In this document: positions 18,146-27,161 of the stretch, one piece after another
Layout: the number at the start of each line of letters is the position of its first letter
How positions within the stretch are numbered: position 1 is the first letter of the stretch
From: an uncultured Collinsella sp.
GTDB taxonomy: Bacteria; Actinomycetota; Coriobacteriia; Coriobacteriales; Coriobacteriaceae
Direction: 5' to 3'
DNA: 64,000 nt
Assembly: GCA_958403395.1 (NCBI GenBank)
Contig: CATXXF010000004.1
Span: 8,392-72,391 of the forward strand
The notes under the pieces: generated by a model
What the model saw: only the letters and a program-made list of their open reading frames with translations
Databases searched by the model: none
Told to the model about the DNA's origin: nothing
Translations under genes and position numbers: made by a program

Positions 18146-18940
18146 CTATCCTCTAAAGATATCGGTGAGCATAGCGAGTGCCTCGAGCACGCCGCCGCCG
18201 ACCGACGTCGCCTTGTCCGAAATGTAGTTGATATAGCTGGCATCGCCGCGCGGATCGACATCGGCGCATTTAAAGCCCTCGGTCACCTGCACGCCGTTCG
18301 CCAAAAGCCCGCGCAGACAGCCATCGATCTGCGTGCGCATGGGCGTATCGCCCGCGTAGCCAATCACGTCTCCGGCGCGCACGATGTCGCCGATTGCGCG
18401 GTCGGACCGAAACACGCCGGCGGCGGGGCTGTGGATAACACGCTCTTTGCCATAGCCAGCGATAATGCCCGGCACGCCCGTGTTGGGCTGGGGTGAACCT
18501 TGGGTAATGACACGGCCCAGGAAATGCCCGCGCATGGTCTCGACCACGGCGTCGCAGTCAACCGGCGCGGTAAAGCCCGGCCCCACGGCGATGACGGCAG
18601 GAGCCATGTCGCGCGTGGTGCCCAAGTTACGCTTGGCCAGAATCGCGTCGACCACAGCCGCGGGTTTAAGCTCATCGAGCATCTTGGCCTGAGGGTCCAC
18701 CACCACGGCGACATCCCCCGCTTGGGTAATCTCGAGCGCCTCAGCCGGCGTCCGCGCCAAGCGGGCGCGAATGCCCTCGACCTCGACCTCGCCCAAGCGA
18801 ATGGCCTCGCAAAAGCTGACTGTGCGACGGATGCACGTGGGAACCGCGACATCGGCCATAACGACCGACACGCCGGCGCGCACCAAGCGAGCGGCGACGC
18901 CCGTGGCGATATCGCCGGCGCCGCGAACATAAACGAGCAT
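18146..18940 (-). CDS. yqeB: Selenium-dependent molybdenum hydroxylase accessory protein (YqeB/EF2563 type)
   Basis: 264 aa. It starts LVYVRGAGDIATGVAARLVR, a Rossmann-like glycine motif, and contains VMADVAVPTCIRRTVSFCEA, VIAVGPGFTAPVDCDAVVET and ITQGSPQPNTGVPG. These match the YqeB family found beside selenium-dependent molybdenum hydroxylases in E. coli and Enterococcus. The biochemical role is not established; cofactor selenation or insertion is the working idea from genomic context. It leads the yqeB-xdhC operon and is divergent from yqeC, with about 100 nt of AT-rich promoter region between them. Confidence 0.85.
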   Translation of the reverse strand: MLVYVRGAGDIATGVAARLVRAGVSVVMADVAVPTCIRRTVSFCEAIRLGEVEVEGIRARLARTPAEALEITQAGDVAVVVDPQAKMLDELKPAAVVDAILAKRNLGTTRDMAPAVIAVGPGFTAPVDCDAVVETMRGHFLGRVITQGSPQPNTGVPGIIAGYGKERVIHSPAAGVFRSDRAIGDIVRAGDVIGYAGDTPMRTQIDGCLRGLLANGVQVTEGFKCADVDPRGDASYINYISDKATSVGGGVLEALAMLTDIFRG

Positions 18941-19042
18941 TCCCGGGGCACCTCCCTGTGCTACGGTTTGAGCAGAGCAAAAGCGGTTCGACCGCTACTC
19001 TGATGATTATTTATTATCACAGTATTATACGGCGGTGAACAG

Positions 19043-19777
19043 ATGGAAACGGTTAGCGGCAATCTTGCCTCGGCGCTCAGGATCGAGCCGGGCATTACCG
19101 CGATTATCGGCAGCGGTGGCAAGTCGACCTTGCTAAAGACGCTCGGCCTTGAGCTTATGCGCGCTGGCGGCCGCGTGCTCCTCTGCACCACCACGCGCAT
19201 GCTCCCCGTCGCCGGCGTGCCATGGGACGGGTCGAGCCGTCGCCTGGACGCCGCGCCCTGGAAGCCAGGTGCCCCACACGCTCCAGGCTGCACCTGCGAG
19301 GCCTGCGCGGGGCTTGTGCGGGGAAGCATCTGCCAGGCAGGCGTCTTGGACCCCCAGACGGGCAAGCTCTCCTCCCCTGCCGAGCCGCTCGACCAGCTGG
19401 CGCAGCGCTTTGACTACGTCCTGGCCGAGGCGGACGGCAGCAAGCGGCTCCCGCTCAAGGCCCACGCCGCCTGGGAGCCGGTGATTCCCTCTGGCACGGC
19501 CAACATCGTCTGGATCGTCGGCGCCTCAGGGCTCGGCAAGCCCATCCACGAAGCCGTCCACCGCCCCGAGCTCTTTTGCGAGCGTTGCGGCTGCGAGCTC
19601 ACCGACATCGCCACGCCCGAGCGCGTCGCACAGGTGCTCAATGCCGAGATGCGGGTGATGGAACTCAGCACCGCACGCGTCATGCTCAACCAAGTCGACA
19701 CGCTCAGCGACCCCACGATGGCCGACCGCTTCGAGGCAGCCCTCGGCCGCCCCCTCATCGCCAGCAGCCTCAAGTAG
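19043..19777 (+). CDS. yqeC: Selenium cofactor biosynthesis protein YqeC
   Basis: 244 aa with a P-loop-like IIGSGGKSTLLK at residues 21-32, followed by CTTTRML. LAEADGSKRLPLKAHAAWEP in the middle is the YqeC family signature. Two small Cys clusters (GCTCEAC, then CERCGCE) are present. The family always travels with selenium-dependent molybdenum hydroxylases and is proposed to act in the labile selenium cofactor; the reaction is unknown. Divergent from yqeB, convergent with the hydantoinase gene, with a large palindrome between the two stops. Confidence 0.85.
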   Translation: METVSGNLASALRIEPGITAIIGSGGKSTLLKTLGLELMRAGGRVLLCTTTRMLPVAGVPWDGSSRRLDAAPWKPGAPHAPGCTCEACAGLVRGSICQAGVLDPQTGKLSSPAEPLDQLAQRFDYVLAEADGSKRLPLKAHAAWEPVIPSGTANIVWIVGASGLGKPIHEAVHRPELFCERCGCELTDIATPERVAQVLNAEMRVMELSTARVMLNQVDTLSDPTMADRFEAALGRPLIASSLK

Positions 19778-19792
19778 CCGGCCCCATCTCCT

Positions 19793-19861
19793 CAGTTGCG
19801 GTGAAATACGGACTGTTTGGCCGCCCGACGGCCGCAAACAGTCCGTATTTCACCGCAACTG
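19793..19861. repeat. Palindromic intergenic repeat, family A, near-perfect copy
   Basis: A 69-bp palindrome between two convergent genes. The outer arms start CAGTTGCGGTGAAATACGG and are identical over 27 bp before the GC-rich loop. It may act as a bidirectional transcript-end structure. A diverged copy is at 17008-17074. Confidence 0.9.
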
Positions 19862-19886
19862 CGGAGGGGACACGGCATCTTTGCTG

Positions 19887-21254
19887 CTAGCGGGGCACGT
19901 AGCGGCCGGGCTGGGCTCCGGTGGGCTCGCCGTCGCGCGCGGCCAGCACGCCGTTCACAAACACAGCCTTGGCGCGGCTGTGCGCCTCAAAGCCCTCGAG
20001 CGGCGTGTAGTCCACGGCCTGATGCTGCGTCGCGGCGCTGATCGTCCAGCGCGCCTTGGGATCCCACACGCACACGTCGGCATCGGAGCCCTCGGCAAGA
20101 CATCCCTTGCGCGGATACATGCCAAAGACGCGCGCCGGATTCTCGCTCATCAAGCGGCACAGATCCTCAGGACCCAGCTGCCCCTCAAAGCTCGTAGCGA
20201 TCGCGACGGGGCGATGCTCCACACCGGGTCCGCCGTTGGGAATCGCGCGGAAGTCGTCGCGCCCGCGGTCCTTTTGCCCGTGCAGGTTAAAGCTGCAGTG
20301 ATCGGTCGCGATAGTATCGATCTCGCCGGCCACAAGCGCCTCGCGCAGGGCCGCACGGTCACCCGCATGGCGCAGCGGCGGGCTCATCACATATTTGGCG
20401 CCCGCAAAGCCGTCCTCGCCCTGCTCCAAATAGCACGTATCGTCGAGCATCAGATACTGAGGGCAGGTCTCGACATAGATATTCTTCTGCCCGCGCGCCT
20501 TGGCGGCACGGATGGCCTCGAGCCCCAGCTTGGTCGAAAGGTGCACCACGTTGACCGGTGCGTCGCCGGCCAGGTGCGCCAGGTATAGCAGACGGCTCAC
20601 TGCCTCGGCCTCGCACACATCCGGACGGCTGAGCGCATGGCCCTCGGGCCCGTGGATACCCTGCTCAAACACGCGCTTCTGCAGCTCATTCACCAGCGTA
20701 CCGTTCTCGCAATGCACGCACAGGATACCGCCAATACGCTTGAGCTCCTCGAGCACCTCGAGCGTCTCGGCATCGTCCAGGCGCAAATGATCGTAGGCAA
20801 AGTAGGTCTTAAACGACGATACGCCCGCCTCGCGCATAGCCGAAAGATCGGCGCGGTTGCGCTCATTCCACTCGGCGAGTGCCATATGAAAGGCGTAGTT
20901 GGCCGTGCAGGTTCCGTCGGCACGGCGATGCCACTCGGCAAGGGCGTCGGGCATGGTCACGCCGCGATCGGCCGTCGCGTAGTCCACGATGGTCGTCGTA
21001 CCGCCGCAGGCAGCCGCGCACGTGCCGGTCTCAAAGCTATCGGCCGTCCAATCCATGCCGGTCCAGCACTGCATGTGCGTGTGGCCGTCGATAAAGCCGG
21101 GAAACACCCAGCAGCCCGTGGCATCCTCGACGGTATCGCCCTCGGCAGGCTCAATCGCCGCGGCGATCCGCACGATCTTATCGCCATCCATGGCAAGATC
21201 GGCGTGGCGAAGCCCCTGTGGCGTCACGAGCGCGCCGTTTTTGATGATGATCAT
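19887..21254 (-). CDS. Dihydropyrimidinase/hydantoinase family amidohydrolase (HydA/HyuA)
   Basis: 455-aa cyclic-amide hydrolase with a binuclear metal centre. Ligands seen are H58 and H60 (GHTH), the carboxylated K149 (SSFKTYFAY), H181 (CVHCENG), H238 (VVHLSTK) and D318 (ATDHCSF). It opens six- or five-membered cyclic ureides. Its neighbours match the E. coli ygeWXY-hyuA set, where a ring-opening step in anaerobic purine breakdown is proposed, so the substrate is probably a purine-derived ureide rather than dihydrouracil. It is the last gene of the minus-strand run ygeX-ygeY-ygeW-mocA-hydA, 9 nt after mocA. Confidence 0.9.
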   Translation of the reverse strand: MIIIKNGALVTPQGLRHADLAMDGDKIVRIAAAIEPAEGDTVEDATGCWVFPGFIDGHTHMQCWTGMDWTADSFETGTCAAACGGTTTIVDYATADRGVTMPDALAEWHRRADGTCTANYAFHMALAEWNERNRADLSAMREAGVSSFKTYFAYDHLRLDDAETLEVLEELKRIGGILCVHCENGTLVNELQKRVFEQGIHGPEGHALSRPDVCEAEAVSRLLYLAHLAGDAPVNVVHLSTKLGLEAIRAAKARGQKNIYVETCPQYLMLDDTCYLEQGEDGFAGAKYVMSPPLRHAGDRAALREALVAGEIDTIATDHCSFNLHGQKDRGRDDFRAIPNGGPGVEHRPVAIATSFEGQLGPEDLCRLMSENPARVFGMYPRKGCLAEGSDADVCVWDPKARWTISAATQHQAVDYTPLEGFEAHSRAKAVFVNGVLAARDGEPTGAQPGRYVPR

Positions 21255-21263
21255 AATTGCTCC

Positions 21264-21878
21264 TTATTGATTGATGCAGTTGGCCACGCGATCAAAATAC
21301 GAGCAGGCGGCGATATGCTCCGTTATGCGTTGCTGTCCCTTGGCGGTATCGACGTCCCACAGCTCGTAGGCACGCGCCTCGACCAGCATCACGTCGGTAC
21401 GGTCCTTGAGGATCGAACCGCCGCCGTCCTTGCCCTCAAGACACATAAGCGCATCGAATAGTTCCGCCGGAAAGAGCACCGGGCTCGAAGGCTCACCGTT
21501 GCACGCAAGACGCACCGGATGCTTGCGGCCACGCTCGTCAAATGCACGAACCATGGCCTCAAAAGAATCCGAACTCACGAGCGGCTGGTCGCCCGGCAAA
21601 AAGAGGCATCCTTTCCAGTCGCGTTCGACTCCCCACGAAAGGCCCGCACGGACACTTTCGCTGCGCAGCTCGCCATCGTGCAGCACGCACGGGCAATGCT
21701 TGTCCTCGCAAATCTGGGCGACCTCGGGCCAACGCGTCGAAACCACGACGTCAAAGCCCCGGGGAACCGAATCGATGGTCCGGGCAATCAGCGGCTCGCC
21801 ATAGATATCGGCAAGCATCTTGTTAGAGCCAAACCGCTTGCCCTCGCCCGAAGCCATAATGACGCATCCAAGTTTCAT
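21264..21878 (-). CDS. mocA: MocA-type molybdopterin cytidylyltransferase
   Basis: 204 aa from the ATG at 21878, which has a GGGGGG ribosome site; the frame extends 18 codons more without support. The nucleotidyltransferase loop MASGEGKRFGSNKM is at residues 7-20, FLPGDQPLVSSDSFEAM is the acceptor-binding block, and the C-terminus has KGQQRITEH. The family transfers CMP from CTP to molybdopterin, giving the cofactor form used by xanthine-dehydrogenase-type hydroxylases. Its homologue ygfJ is in the same cluster in E. coli. Context fits maturation of XdhD. Confidence 0.88.
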   Translation of the reverse strand: MKLGCVIMASGEGKRFGSNKMLADIYGEPLIARTIDSVPRGFDVVVSTRWPEVAQICEDKHCPCVLHDGELRSESVRAGLSWGVERDWKGCLFLPGDQPLVSSDSFEAMVRAFDERGRKHPVRLACNGEPSSPVLFPAELFDALMCLEGKDGGGSILKDRTDVMLVEARAYELWDVDTAKGQQRITEHIAACSYFDRVANCINQ

Positions 21879-21965
21879 GGTGATACCCCCCCTGAAACCA
21901 TCGTACCCATAACTCGCGCCGCGGGCATCCACATCGAAAGCGCTTATCCCGCACGCCCGCGATGC

Positions 21966-22005
21966 AAAAAAGGGGCACCCCGCCGGTTGGCAGAGCGCCC
22001 CCTTT
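21966..22005 (-). terminator. Probable terminator after ygeW
   Basis: On the minus strand AAAGGGGGCGC and GGGGTGCCCCTT pair around a loop and are followed by a run of T. It is 24 nt past the ygeW stop and upstream of mocA, so it may reduce rather than abolish read-through. Confidence 0.7.
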
Positions 22006-22028
22006 ACATGGCTTACCTCAACCCGGCT

Positions 22029-23231
22029 TTAGGCCTGGAGCCAACGGGCGGTGTTGCGCTCGTCGAGGGCCTTGAGGGTAGCGGCGGGATCGGCAACCTT
22101 CTGCAGGAACATCATGGCAGCGATGGCGTACGGCTTGTAGCTGGCCTCCTTGTACATGCCCACGCGGTGCATGTCGAAGACGTCGGCGTTGACCTCGCCG
22201 TGCTCGCAGGAGACACCGGAAATATCGGCGGGCAGCGGATGCATAAAGATGGTGTCCTGGCCGTTGGCAGTCTTCTCCATGAGCTCGGTCGTGGAGCACC
22301 AATCCTGATGCGTAGCGTTCTGAGCGAGCAGCTCCTTCTCGAGCGCAGCGATGCCGGCGTCGTCGCCCTCGGCGTACAGGTTGGTACGCTTCTCCATGGC
22401 GGCAAACGGAGCCCAGCTCTTGGGGATCACGATGTCGGCGCCCTCGAAGGCCTCGGCCATGGTGCTGACCTGCTTAAAGGTGGTGCCGGACTCGGCGGCA
22501 TAGCCCTTGGCGCGCTCGACGACCTCGGGCATGAGATCGTAGCCCTCGGGGTGAGCCAGGGTGACGTCCATGCCAAAGCGGGGCAGCAGGCTGATCAGCG
22601 ACTGCGGGCAGGACAGCGGCTTGCCGTAAGAGGGCGAATAGGCCCAGGTGACGGCAACCTTCTTGCCCTTGAGGTTCTCGAGGCCGCCAAACTCGTTGAT
22701 GAGGTAGAGCATGTCAGCAGAGGACTGCGTGGGATGGTCGGAATCGGACTGCAGGGAGATGAGCGTGGGACGGTGATCCAGAACGCCGTCCTCGTAAGCC
22801 TGCTGGACAGACTCGGAGACCTCGGCCATGTAGGCGTCGCCCTTGCCGATGTACATGTCATCGCGGATGCCGATGACGTCGGCCATGAAGGAGATCATGG
22901 TAGCGGTCTCGCGGACGGTCTCGCCGTGAGCGATCTGGGACTTCTTCTCGTCCAGGTCCTGCAGCTCAAGGCCGAGCAGGTTGGCGGCCTTAGAGAAGGA
23001 GAAGCGCGTACGGGTGGAGTTGTCGCGGAACAGGGAGACGGCCAGACCCGAGTCGAAGATCTTGGACGAGACGTTGTTCTCGCGCAGCTCGCGCAGGGCG
23101 TCGGCGACGATGTAGAGAGCCTTGAGCTCATCGGTGGTCTTGTCCCAAGTGTGCAGGAAGTCGCTGCCGTACATACCCTTAAAATCGAGGCCGTTCAGCT
23201 GCTCGACGAGCTCGGTAAACTTAGCGTCCAT
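22029..23231 (-). CDS. ygeW: YgeW-type knotted carbamoyltransferase
   Basis: 400 aa from the ATG at 23231, preceded by AGAAAGGA; a longer frame to 23417 lacks support. The carbamoyl-phosphate loop is SLFRDNSTRTRFSF (STRTR at 72-76), and HPLPADISG is the second-domain signature. SQIAHGETVRETATMISFM and HPTQSSADMLYL are typical of transcarbamylases. YgeW belongs to a subgroup distinct from ornithine and aspartate enzymes with an unproven acceptor; in purine clusters it is thought to move a carbamoyl group from a ureido intermediate to phosphate, which could yield ATP through carbamate kinase. No carbamate kinase is in this window. Confidence 0.9.
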   Translation of the reverse strand: MDAKFTELVEQLNGLDFKGMYGSDFLHTWDKTTDELKALYIVADALRELRENNVSSKIFDSGLAVSLFRDNSTRTRFSFSKAANLLGLELQDLDEKKSQIAHGETVRETATMISFMADVIGIRDDMYIGKGDAYMAEVSESVQQAYEDGVLDHRPTLISLQSDSDHPTQSSADMLYLINEFGGLENLKGKKVAVTWAYSPSYGKPLSCPQSLISLLPRFGMDVTLAHPEGYDLMPEVVERAKGYAAESGTTFKQVSTMAEAFEGADIVIPKSWAPFAAMEKRTNLYAEGDDAGIAALEKELLAQNATHQDWCSTTELMEKTANGQDTIFMHPLPADISGVSCEHGEVNADVFDMHRVGMYKEASYKPYAIAAMMFLQKVADPAATLKALDERNTARWLQA

Positions 23232-23432
23232 GGAAATGTCCTTTCTAAAGATGAAACGATCGCAATGAGTAGATGTGCTCCGGCATGCGCGTGTGGCCAG
23301 AACATGCAGAGCACCATGACGAGGACCCGCCACCGTTGAGGAAGCATGGGAGATAACGACCGCGGGCCCCAAGTCAACAGGGGGTGCCGGGGACACGAGC
23401 GGCCCCCGGCTCAACAAAATCGAGGAATGGGA

Positions 23433-24818
23433 CTAATCGATCTTGTTGTTGGTCAGACCGGCGCGGAACACGGTGGCGTCGCCATCGGCCTGGCTCGGAT
23501 CGTAGAGGTTCAGGGCAGCCACGTACATGGCGGCAGCGGTGACCAGGTCGTCCTTGTAGGTGACCTCGTTGGGAGCGTGAGCCTGAGACTCGGCACCCGG
23601 GCCAAAGCCCACGCAGGGGATGCCGTAGCGGCCCTGGATGGAAACGCAGTTCGTGGAGAAGGTCCACTTGTCGCACAGCGGGCGACCGGTGCGCTTGTCC
23701 ATGCTGGGCTCGCAGCCGATGCGCTCGTCACCAAACATGGCCTTGTGGGCGTCGACGAGAGCCTTGACGTGCGGAGCGGTCTCCTTGTTGATCCACGTGG
23801 GGAAGTAAGCCTCGGTCTCGTAGACCTCGCCGGTCCAGGACGGACGGTCGTACATGTACATGGAGACCTTCACGTCGTCGCCGTACTTCTTGGCGGCCGG
23901 CAGGCTACGGATCTCGTCCAGGCAGGACTCCCAGGTCTCACCAGCGGTCATGCGACGGTCGATGGAGATGGCGCAGGAATCGGCCACGGCGCAACGGCTG
24001 GGGCTGGTGTAGAAAATCTGGCTGACGGTGCAGGTGCCGCGGCCCAGGAAGCGGGCATCCTCAAAGTGCTCGGGGTTGTACTTGGGGTCAAGCATCTTGA
24101 CGAGACCCTTGATGTCGGTCGACTCGTCGCAGCCGTTGTTGTTGAGGGCGCGGACGTCGGCGATGATGTCGGCCATCTTGTAGATGGCGTTGTCGCCGCG
24201 GTCGGGAGCGGAGCCGTGGCAGGAGGTACCGTGAACGTCAACGCGGATCTCCATGCGGCCGCGGTGACCGCGGTAGATGCCGCCGTCGGTGGGCTCGGTG
24301 GAAATGACAAACTCGGGCTTAATGCCGTCCTTGTTGTAGATGTACTGCCAGCACATGCCGTCGCAGTCCTCTTCCTGGACGGTGCCGACAACCATAATCT
24401 TGTAGCCCTCGGGGATGAGGCCCATGTCCTTCATCATCTTGGCAGCGTAGGTAGCAGAAGCCATGCCGCCCTCCTGGTCGGAGCCGCCGCGGCCGTAGAT
24501 GATCTCATCGGTCTCGTAGCCCTCATAGGGATCGGCATCCCAGTTCTCGATGTTGCCGATGCCGACGGTGTCGATGTGGGAGTCGATGGCGATAATCTTG
24601 TCGCCCTCGCCCATAAAGCCCATGACGTTGCCCAGGCCGTCGACCTTGACCTCGTCATAGCCAAGGCTCTCCATCTCGGCCTTGATGCAGGCAACAACCT
24701 CACCCTCCTCGCAGGACTCAGAGGGATGGCCAATCATTGCGCGAAGAAAACGCGTCATATCAGCACGGTGGGACTCAGCAGCAGCCTTGATAGCGTCGAA
24801 ATCGAGTTCTTTAGCCAT
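23433..24818 (-). CDS. ygeY: YgeY-type M20 family hydrolase (selenium-metabolism linked)
   Basis: 461-aa member of the M20 peptidase/deacylase family. Metal-binding segments include AIDSHIDTVGIG, YGRGGSDQEGGMAS, QEEDCDGMCW and a C-terminal GFGPGAESQAHAPNE. These enzymes hydrolyse amide bonds of small substrates. YgeY lies beside YgeX and YgeW in the E. coli set and in gut purine-degrading bacteria, so a carbamoyl or acyl amide intermediate on the way to 2,3-diaminopropionate is likely. The gene is 200 nt upstream of ygeW and 74 nt after ygeX in the same run. Confidence 0.9.
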   Translation of the reverse strand: MAKELDFDAIKAAAESHRADMTRFLRAMIGHPSESCEEGEVVACIKAEMESLGYDEVKVDGLGNVMGFMGEGDKIIAIDSHIDTVGIGNIENWDADPYEGYETDEIIYGRGGSDQEGGMASATYAAKMMKDMGLIPEGYKIMVVGTVQEEDCDGMCWQYIYNKDGIKPEFVISTEPTDGGIYRGHRGRMEIRVDVHGTSCHGSAPDRGDNAIYKMADIIADVRALNNNGCDESTDIKGLVKMLDPKYNPEHFEDARFLGRGTCTVSQIFYTSPSRCAVADSCAISIDRRMTAGETWESCLDEIRSLPAAKKYGDDVKVSMYMYDRPSWTGEVYETEAYFPTWINKETAPHVKALVDAHKAMFGDERIGCEPSMDKRTGRPLCDKWTFSTNCVSIQGRYGIPCVGFGPGAESQAHAPNEVTYKDDLVTAAAMYVAALNLYDPSQADGDATVFRAGLTNNKID

Positions 24819-24892
24819 TGTTCATAACCTTTCAAACGAAGGAATCTACCTGTGAGGTGGCGGAGCGATACCTATTTAATCCGCCCCAACGA

Positions 24893-26107
24893 TTAGCAAG
24901 TGGGATATTCGCCTTCCCAAACAATACGGCGATACTGGTCGGGATCCGTATCGCCCTCGGTGGAGAAGCAGAGCACGGAGCTCGTCTTGTCCAGGCCGAT
25001 GAGCTCCTTGAGCTCGGCGTACTCGGGATCGAGCATGAGGGTCTCGACCAGGCCAGTGGTCACCGCGCCGGACTCGCCGGAGATGACGCGCGGGTCGCCC
25101 TTCTCGGGGGCGCCCAGGGTGCGCATGCCGCGAGCGGTGACCCAGTCGGGGCAGGACACGAAGGCGGTGGCATGGTTGCGCAGGATATCCCAGCCCAGGA
25201 TGTTGGGCTCGCCGCAGCACAGACCGGCCATGATGGAGGGCATGTCACCGTCCACGATGCGCGGATCGCCGTCGCCGGCGGCAGCGCCCTTGTACAGGCA
25301 GGCGGCAGGCGCGCACTCGACCACGACGAAGGTGGGCGGGTTATCGGGATACAGGTTGGTGAAGTAGCCCACCACGGCGCCGGCGAGCGAACCCACGCCA
25401 GCCTGGACAAACACGTGCGTCGGGCGGTTGATGGCCATCTCGCGCAGCTGCTCGGCAGCCTCGGAAGCCATGGTGCCGTAACCCTCCATGATCCAGGACG
25501 GGATCTTCTCGTAGCCCTCCCAGGCGGTGTCCTGAACGATTACGCCGCGCTCGCAGGCGTCAGCCTCGGCGGCGGCCATGCGCACGCACTCGTCGTAGTT
25601 GACCTCTTCGATGGTCACCGTGGCGCCCTCGGCGGCGATGTTATCGAAGCGGGGCTTGGTAGAACCCTTGGGCATGTGCACGACGGCCTTCTGGCCCAGC
25701 TTGTTGGCAGCCCATGCCACGCCGCGACCATGGTTGCCGTCGGTGGCGGTAAAGAAGGTAGCCTGGCCAAAGTCTTTGGCAAGCTGATCGGAGGTCAGGT
25801 AATCGAAGGTGCAGTCGGCAACGTCCTTGCCGGTCTCGTCGGCAATGTAGTTGGCCATGGCAAACGAGCCGCCCAGAACCTTAAAGGCGTTGAGGCCAAA
25901 GCGATAGCTCTCGTCCTTAACGCACAGGTTGGACAGACCCAGACGCGCAGCCTGGCCGTCCAGGCGGGCAAGCGGGGTGACGGTATATTGAGGGAACGAC
26001 TGGTGGAAGGCACGGGCCTTCTTCACGTGGTCGAGACTCATGATTCCCAAGTGCTTGTCATCGCTCTTGGGCATCGTGTTGCCCGCCCACTGGATCTTAT
26101 CGGCCAT
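24893..26107 (-). CDS. ygeX: Diaminopropionate ammonia-lyase
   Basis: 404-aa fold-type II PLP enzyme that splits 2,3-diaminopropionate to pyruvate and two ammonia. The Schiff-base lysine is K76 in GLNAFKVLGG, and ATDGNHGRGVAWAA (121-134) holds the conserved Asp-Gly-Asn that aids catalysis. The phosphate-binding loop is QAGVGSLAGAVVGYF. It heads the minus-strand catabolic operon and is divergent from the YheO-type regulator at 26385, with a probable operator in the 277-nt gap. It releases free 2-aminoacrylate as intermediate, which RidA (51379) can hydrolyse. Confidence 0.95.
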   Translation of the reverse strand: MADKIQWAGNTMPKSDDKHLGIMSLDHVKKARAFHQSFPQYTVTPLARLDGQAARLGLSNLCVKDESYRFGLNAFKVLGGSFAMANYIADETGKDVADCTFDYLTSDQLAKDFGQATFFTATDGNHGRGVAWAANKLGQKAVVHMPKGSTKPRFDNIAAEGATVTIEEVNYDECVRMAAAEADACERGVIVQDTAWEGYEKIPSWIMEGYGTMASEAAEQLREMAINRPTHVFVQAGVGSLAGAVVGYFTNLYPDNPPTFVVVECAPAACLYKGAAAGDGDPRIVDGDMPSIMAGLCCGEPNILGWDILRNHATAFVSCPDWVTARGMRTLGAPEKGDPRVISGESGAVTTGLVETLMLDPEYAELKELIGLDKTSSVLCFSTEGDTDPDQYRRIVWEGEYPTC

Positions 26108-26194
26108 ACGGTGAACTCCTTAAGTCCTCTCTTGCCGGCCCCCGCATACGCGTTTCAGCCCGATCCCATTCACACGGCTGAACTTTTATGTGGA

Positions 26195-26245
26195 TGCCAA
26201 ACAAAAAGTTTGTTAGTAATGTTCTATCACACTTTTTGATTGGCA
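26195..26245. promoter_or_regulatory. Operator-like inverted repeat in the ygeX/regulator divergent promoter
   Basis: TGCCAAACAAAAAGT (26195-26209) and ACTTTTTGATTGGCA (26231-26245) are inverted repeats matching at 14 of 15 positions, in an unusually AT-rich 277-nt gap between divergent genes. A further CTAAC/GTTAG pair lies inside and beside it. It is the most likely binding site of the adjacent regulator. Confidence 0.55.
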
Positions 26246-26384
26246 TACCTAACGAATTGTTTGTTGCCGTAATCGGTACTTTTTCGCCGCCGAACGGTCA
26301 CACAACGCAGCGACGCTTTCGTTATTTGCGAACAGGTGTGGTTTATGGCACAGTGAGCCCAAACTAATTTTTAGGAAGGTACCC

Positions 26385-27038
26385 ATGACCCCCGCACAGA
26401 TTGAGTTTTACAAGCGCCTCGCACACGGCCTGGCGCTCCAATTTGGCCCCAACTGCGAAGTCGTCGTCCACGATCTGGAGACCGAGGACGTAGACCACTC
26501 CATCGTAGTGATCGAAAACGGCCACGTCAGCGGGCGCAAACTGGGTGACGGCCCCAGCCATATCGTGTTTGAGTCCATGCACGAGGGCGCCACCGATGTA
26601 CACGACCGCGAGCCATACCTCACTAAAACCACCGACGGTAAGCTGCTCAAATCGTCGACGATCTTTATCCGCAACGACGAGGGCAAGCCCGTCGGCATTT
26701 TGGGCATCAACTTTGACATTACGCTCATGAAGGCTTTTGAGCGTTCGCTCGACGCCTTTACCGGCACCGGCGGCACGGGCTATACCGAGCCCGAGCCCAT
26801 CACCAAGAACATCGGCGACCTGCTCGAGGACCTGCTGCACGAGTGCGAGCAGTTTGTGGGCAAGCCCGCGGCGCTCATGACCAAAGACGAGCGCATTCGT
26901 GCCATTGGCTACCTCGACCGTCGCGGCGCCTTCCTCATTTCCAAGTCGAGCGAGCGCGCCTGCGAGTTCTTTGGCATCTCCAAGTACAGCTTCTATAGCT
27001 ACCTCAATGAGGCCAAGGCGGCGGCCGGCGACAAGTAG
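26385..27038 (+). CDS. YheO/DauR-type PAS-HTH transcriptional regulator
   Basis: 217 aa. The N-terminal PAS-like YheO domain (about 8-125) includes GPNCEVVVHDL, VIENGHVSGRKLGDGPSHIV and GILGINFDITLMKAF. The C-terminal part (about 155-215) holds a helix-turn-helix: MTKDERIRAIGYLDRRGAFL then ACEFFGISKYSFYSYLNEA. E. coli YheO and Pseudomonas DauR share this layout; DauR represses D-arginine genes. Its divergent position from ygeX implies control of the diaminopropionate operon by a small metabolite. It is a paralogue of the regulator at 50610. Confidence 0.88.
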   Translation: MTPAQIEFYKRLAHGLALQFGPNCEVVVHDLETEDVDHSIVVIENGHVSGRKLGDGPSHIVFESMHEGATDVHDREPYLTKTTDGKLLKSSTIFIRNDEGKPVGILGINFDITLMKAFERSLDAFTGTGGTGYTEPEPITKNIGDLLEDLLHECEQFVGKPAALMTKDERIRAIGYLDRRGAFLISKSSERACEFFGISKYSFYSYLNEAKAAAGDK

Positions 27039-27161
27039 GCACTCGCCTGGATTGCCCCTCCCCTTTTGGGTGCGAGTTCTGGAAAGCACGAATCCAAGAC
27101 CGGGCCGCTTGGGAAGTTCCATATAATCGATGTCATTAGTATTTCGAAAGGATGGAACAGA

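Noticed and set aside
22029..23417. 62-codon N-terminal extension of ygeW
   Set aside because: The extension is low-complexity; the ATG at 23231 has a good Shine-Dalgarno and matches the family start.
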